From Geobacter sp. UBA6802 (GTDB lineage: Bacteria; Desulfobacterota; Desulfuromonadia; Geobacterales; Pseudopelobacteraceae), in NCBI GenBank assembly GCA_002452325.1, contig DKFG01000099.1, positions 1-7,935 on the forward strand: 7,935 nucleotides of DNA, read 5' to 3'. The translations under genes and the position numbers were made by a program. Below, one piece after another: positions 5,765 to 7,935 of this stretch (position 1 is its first letter; each line of letters starts with the position of its first letter). The notes beneath the pieces are model-generated. The model ran no database searches, had not been told where the DNA came from, and saw nothing but the letters and a program-made list of their open reading frames with translations.

Positions 5765-6808
5765 ATGCGTGTTGCTGTTGATGCCATGGGTGGTGACAAC
5801 GCTCCTGCCGTTGAGGTGGAGGGGGCGGTTGCAGCTTCGCGTCAGTTTGCCATCCCGATCGTCCTGGTGGGTGATGAAGAACGTTTGCGTCAGGAGCTGG
5901 AACGCCTTGGCGGTACCGGTCTCGATATCACCATTCACCATGCCAGCGAGGTGGTGGGGATGCATGACTCTGCCTCCGATGCGGTACGCAAGAAGCGTAA
6001 CTCCTCAGTACGTCTGGCCTTTGATCTGGTGAAGGATGGGCAGGCCTGTGCTGCAGTCAGTGCCGGTAATTCCGGTGCCACCATGGCAGCCGGCATGTTT
6101 GTACTCAAGCGGATCAACGGTATTGAGCGTCCTGCCATCGCCCAGATCTTCCCTACATTACAGGGCAAGACTCTGGTACTGGATGTGGGGGGCAATGTGG
6201 ACTGCAAGGCCTCCCATCTGGTGCAGTTTGCCATCATGGGACAGGTCTATGCCAAGCACGCCATGGGTATCACCAATCCGCGGATTGGCCTGTTGTCCAA
6301 TGGTGAAGAAGATTCCAAGGGTAACGAGCTCACCCGTGAAACCAACGCCATTTTGCGCCAGACTTCGCTCAATTACGCCGGCTATGTTGAAGGGCGGGAC
6401 ATCTTCAAAGGGACGGTGGAGGTGGTGGTTTGCGACGGATTTGTCGGCAATGTGGTGTTGAAGTTGTCGGAAGGACTGGCAGAGGCCACCGGGACCATGC
6501 TCAAACGTGAGATCATGGGGGATATGGTGGCCAAGATGGGCTATCTCTTTATGCGGGGGGCCTTTAACCGTTTCAAAAAGACCGTTGACTATTCTGAATA
6601 CGGTGGGGCTCCTTTGATCGGCATTAACGGTGTCGGCATGATCTGTCATGGTGGCTCCAATGCCAAGGCGATCATGAATGCCATCCGTTTTGCCCATGAT
6701 TATGCCACCAGTGGGGTGACCCAGCGTATTGCGGAAAAACTTTCTGAAAATTATACGGCACTGCTCCCACGCAACGGTGGTGCCGGGGCCTCATCATCCC
6801 TGCAGTAG
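5765..6808 (+). CDS. plsX: Phosphate acyltransferase PlsX
   Basis: A 347-residue peripheral membrane enzyme that converts acyl-ACP and phosphate to acyl-phosphate, the acyl donor used by PlsY to start phospholipid synthesis. Conserved segments are MRVAVDAMGGDNAP (1-14), VSAGNSGATMA (98-108), LDVGGNVD (139-146), LLSNGEEDSKGNE (177-189), VCDGFVGN (222-229) and the glycine-rich YGGAPLIGINGV (279-290) followed by CHGGSNAKAI. The length matches the family. ATG 5765 is chosen because AGGGA lies eight bases upstream and the family starts with MRVAVDAMGGD; a TTG codon immediately before it is in frame but unnecessary. No membrane segment is expected. plsY is not in the window. The gene is followed by a 64-bp gap and fabH. 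Confidence 0.97.
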   Translation: MRVAVDAMGGDNAPAVEVEGAVAASRQFAIPIVLVGDEERLRQELERLGGTGLDITIHHASEVVGMHDSASDAVRKKRNSSVRLAFDLVKDGQACAAVSAGNSGATMAAGMFVLKRINGIERPAIAQIFPTLQGKTLVLDVGGNVDCKASHLVQFAIMGQVYAKHAMGITNPRIGLLSNGEEDSKGNELTRETNAILRQTSLNYAGYVEGRDIFKGTVEVVVCDGFVGNVVLKLSEGLAEATGTMLKREIMGDMVAKMGYLFMRGAFNRFKKTVDYSEYGGAPLIGINGVGMICHGGSNAKAIMNAIRFAHDYATSGVTQRIAEKLSENYTALLPRNGGAGASSSLQ

Positions 6809-6872
6809 CTTCACCTTCCAGTAGTTCATGAGAGTCAGCCGGTGCAGTTTCCGGTAACGGCCAGGGGGTTTC

Positions 6873-7856
6873 ATGCTGCGCACTCGAATCGCCGGAACAG
6901 GTTCCTCGGTTCCCGACACGATACTCACCAACCACGACCTTGAGCAGATGGTCGATACCAACGATGAGTGGATTACCTCCAGGACTGGTATCAAGGAACG
7001 CCGGATCGCAGCCCCTGATGAGTATACCTCTACCTTTGCTGTCAAGGCAGCCAGAGCTGCCCTTTCCATGGCTGCCTGTCCTGCTGATCAGCTTGACCTG
7101 ATTCTGGTGGCCACGGTTACACCGGATTTCCCCTTTCCTGCCACCGCCTGTATTGTCCAGCATGAACTTGGCGCAAAAAACGCGGCAGCCTTTGACCTGA
7201 CCGCTGCCTGCTCCGGTTTTATCTATGGCCTTTCCATTGCAGACGCCTACATCAGGACCGGTCTGGCCCGTAAGGTGCTGGTGATCGGTGCCGAAATTCT
7301 GACACGTATTGTTGATTTTACTGACCGCAATACCTGTATTCTGTTTGGCGACGGTGCCGGTGCAGCCCTGCTGGAGTCTACAGAAAATGAACCCGGGCTG
7401 TTGTCCACCCACATCTACAGCAACGGTACCCACTGGCAACTGCTCTATCAGCCCGGTGTCGGTACCCGTCATCCGGCCACTGACCCCAAGACCCTGGAAG
7501 ATCAGCTCTACTACCTGCGGATGGAAGGGAACGAGGTGTTCAAACATGCAGTGCGCGCCATGGGTGATGCGGCAGCAGCGGCTCTGGAGGCAAACGGTTA
7601 CTCTTCTGATCAGGTGGCGCTGTTAATTCCACACCAGGCAAATCGAAGAATCATCGAGGCCACCGGCAAACGGGTCGGCATTCCCGAAGAACGAATTTTC
7701 GTTAATCTACACAAATACGGCAACACCTCGGCAGCTTCCATACCGATTGCACTGGACGAAGCCAACCGTTCCGGCAGGATCAAGCAGGGAGACCTGATTC
7801 TGCTGGATGCTTTTGGAGGCGGGTTTACCTATGGCTCTGCATTGTTACGGTGGTAG
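6873..7856 (+). CDS. fabH: Beta-ketoacyl-ACP synthase III (FabH)
   Basis: A 327-residue condensing enzyme that starts type II fatty-acid synthesis by joining an acyl-CoA, commonly acetyl-CoA, with malonyl-ACP. The full catalytic triad is present: Cys113 in LTAACSGFIYGL, His254 in IPHQANRRI and Asn284 in KYGNTSAAS. Other marks are NDEWITSRTGIKERRI (30-45), FGDGAGA (158-164) and the ending LDAFGGGFTYGSALLRW. Length and architecture are typical. Whether it prefers straight or branched primers cannot be told from sequence by eye. The ATG has AGGGGG four bases upstream. It lies between plsX and fabD in the conserved order, with FabD producing its malonyl-ACP partner. Family members involved in secondary metabolism exist, but this context argues for the housekeeping enzyme. 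Confidence 0.97.
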   Translation: MLRTRIAGTGSSVPDTILTNHDLEQMVDTNDEWITSRTGIKERRIAAPDEYTSTFAVKAARAALSMAACPADQLDLILVATVTPDFPFPATACIVQHELGAKNAAAFDLTAACSGFIYGLSIADAYIRTGLARKVLVIGAEILTRIVDFTDRNTCILFGDGAGAALLESTENEPGLLSTHIYSNGTHWQLLYQPGVGTRHPATDPKTLEDQLYYLRMEGNEVFKHAVRAMGDAAAAALEANGYSSDQVALLIPHQANRRIIEATGKRVGIPEERIFVNLHKYGNTSAASIPIALDEANRSGRIKQGDLILLDAFGGGFTYGSALLRW

Positions 7857-7888
7857 CATTGATATTTTTAGCATAAGGGGTTGTTTTT

Positions 7889-7935
7889 ATGAGCAAAACT
7901 TCTTTTTTGTTTCCAGGGCAGGGCTCTCAGTATGC
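7889..7935 (+). CDS. fabD: Malonyl-CoA:ACP transacylase FabD, N-terminal fragment
   Basis: Only the first 15 codons and part of the next lie in the window. The peptide MSKTSFLFPGQGSQY contains the FPGQGSQ motif that opens FabD proteins, which transfer malonyl groups from CoA to ACP. AAGGGG eight bases before the ATG is a good ribosome binding site. The gene starts 32 bases after fabH ends, in a short AT-rich gap with no convincing separate promoter, so it is probably part of the same operon. The catalytic serine is beyond the right edge. The GQGSQ motif is also shared by polyketide acyltransferase domains, but position after fabH makes fabD by far the better call. Confidence 0.9.
   Translation, partial: MSKTSFLFPGQGSQY

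Noticed and set aside
6672..7547. Long minus-strand open frame (291 codons) opposite plsX and fabH
   Set aside because: It lies opposite genes with full catalytic motifs, shows no recognisable domain and has no operon partner; open antisense frames are expected in GC-rich coding DNA.
7857..7888. Separate promoter for fabD in the AT-rich gap after fabH
   Set aside because: No pair of -35 and -10 boxes with acceptable spacing was seen; the gap is explained by an AT-rich leader with the fabD ribosome binding site.
1..7935. Hidden defence system, mobile element or CRISPR array
   Set aside because: Every substantial stretch is filled by recognisable core genes, there are no repeat arrays or transposase/integrase motifs, and codon style is uniform.

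Overview
The window is an ordinary housekeeping chromosomal segment from a Gram-negative bacterium, most likely a Geobacter-type deltaproteobacterium (Desulfuromonadales/Geobacterales). That placement is inferred from gene content, protein style and moderately high GC; I cannot confirm a species. There are eleven protein-coding genes, two of them cut by the window edges. I see no tRNA, rRNA, CRISPR array, insertion sequence or phage gene. Genes are packed tightly; the longest non-coding stretch is about 125 bp.

Left part, minus strand (1-1938): a three-gene unit read leftward, tmk (thymidylate kinase) - holB (DNA polymerase III delta' subunit) - ricT (PSP1-domain protein, partial). Stop and start codons touch at both junctions, so the genes are probably co-transcribed and translationally coupled. 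A near-consensus sigma-70 promoter lies just upstream of tmk. The association of tmk, holB and ricT is also known from Bacillus.

Middle part, plus strand (2022-4895): rnc (RNase III), a radical SAM protein related to the Elp3 core but without an acetyltransferase domain, and an M42-family metallopeptidase. The junctions are a 9-nt gap and an 8-nt overlap, which suggests an operon. The unit diverges from tmk; back-to-back promoters sit in the 1939-2062 gap. The apparent rnc promoter is so close to the ATG that the message would be almost leaderless.

Right part, plus strand (4912-7935): the classical yceD(DUF177) - rpmF - plsX - fabH - fabD cluster, beginning at a clear TTGACA/TATATT promoter. 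It joins an rRNA-related factor and ribosomal protein L32 to phospholipid and fatty-acid initiation enzymes: PlsX makes acyl-phosphate from acyl-ACP, FabH starts fatty-acid chains, and FabD supplies malonyl-ACP.

I found no convincing undescribed system. The items most worth a second look are the functionally uncharacterised radical SAM protein beside rnc, the nearly leaderless rnc start, an eight-G run inside rnc, and a UNCG-capped hairpin between the DUF177 gene and rpmF.
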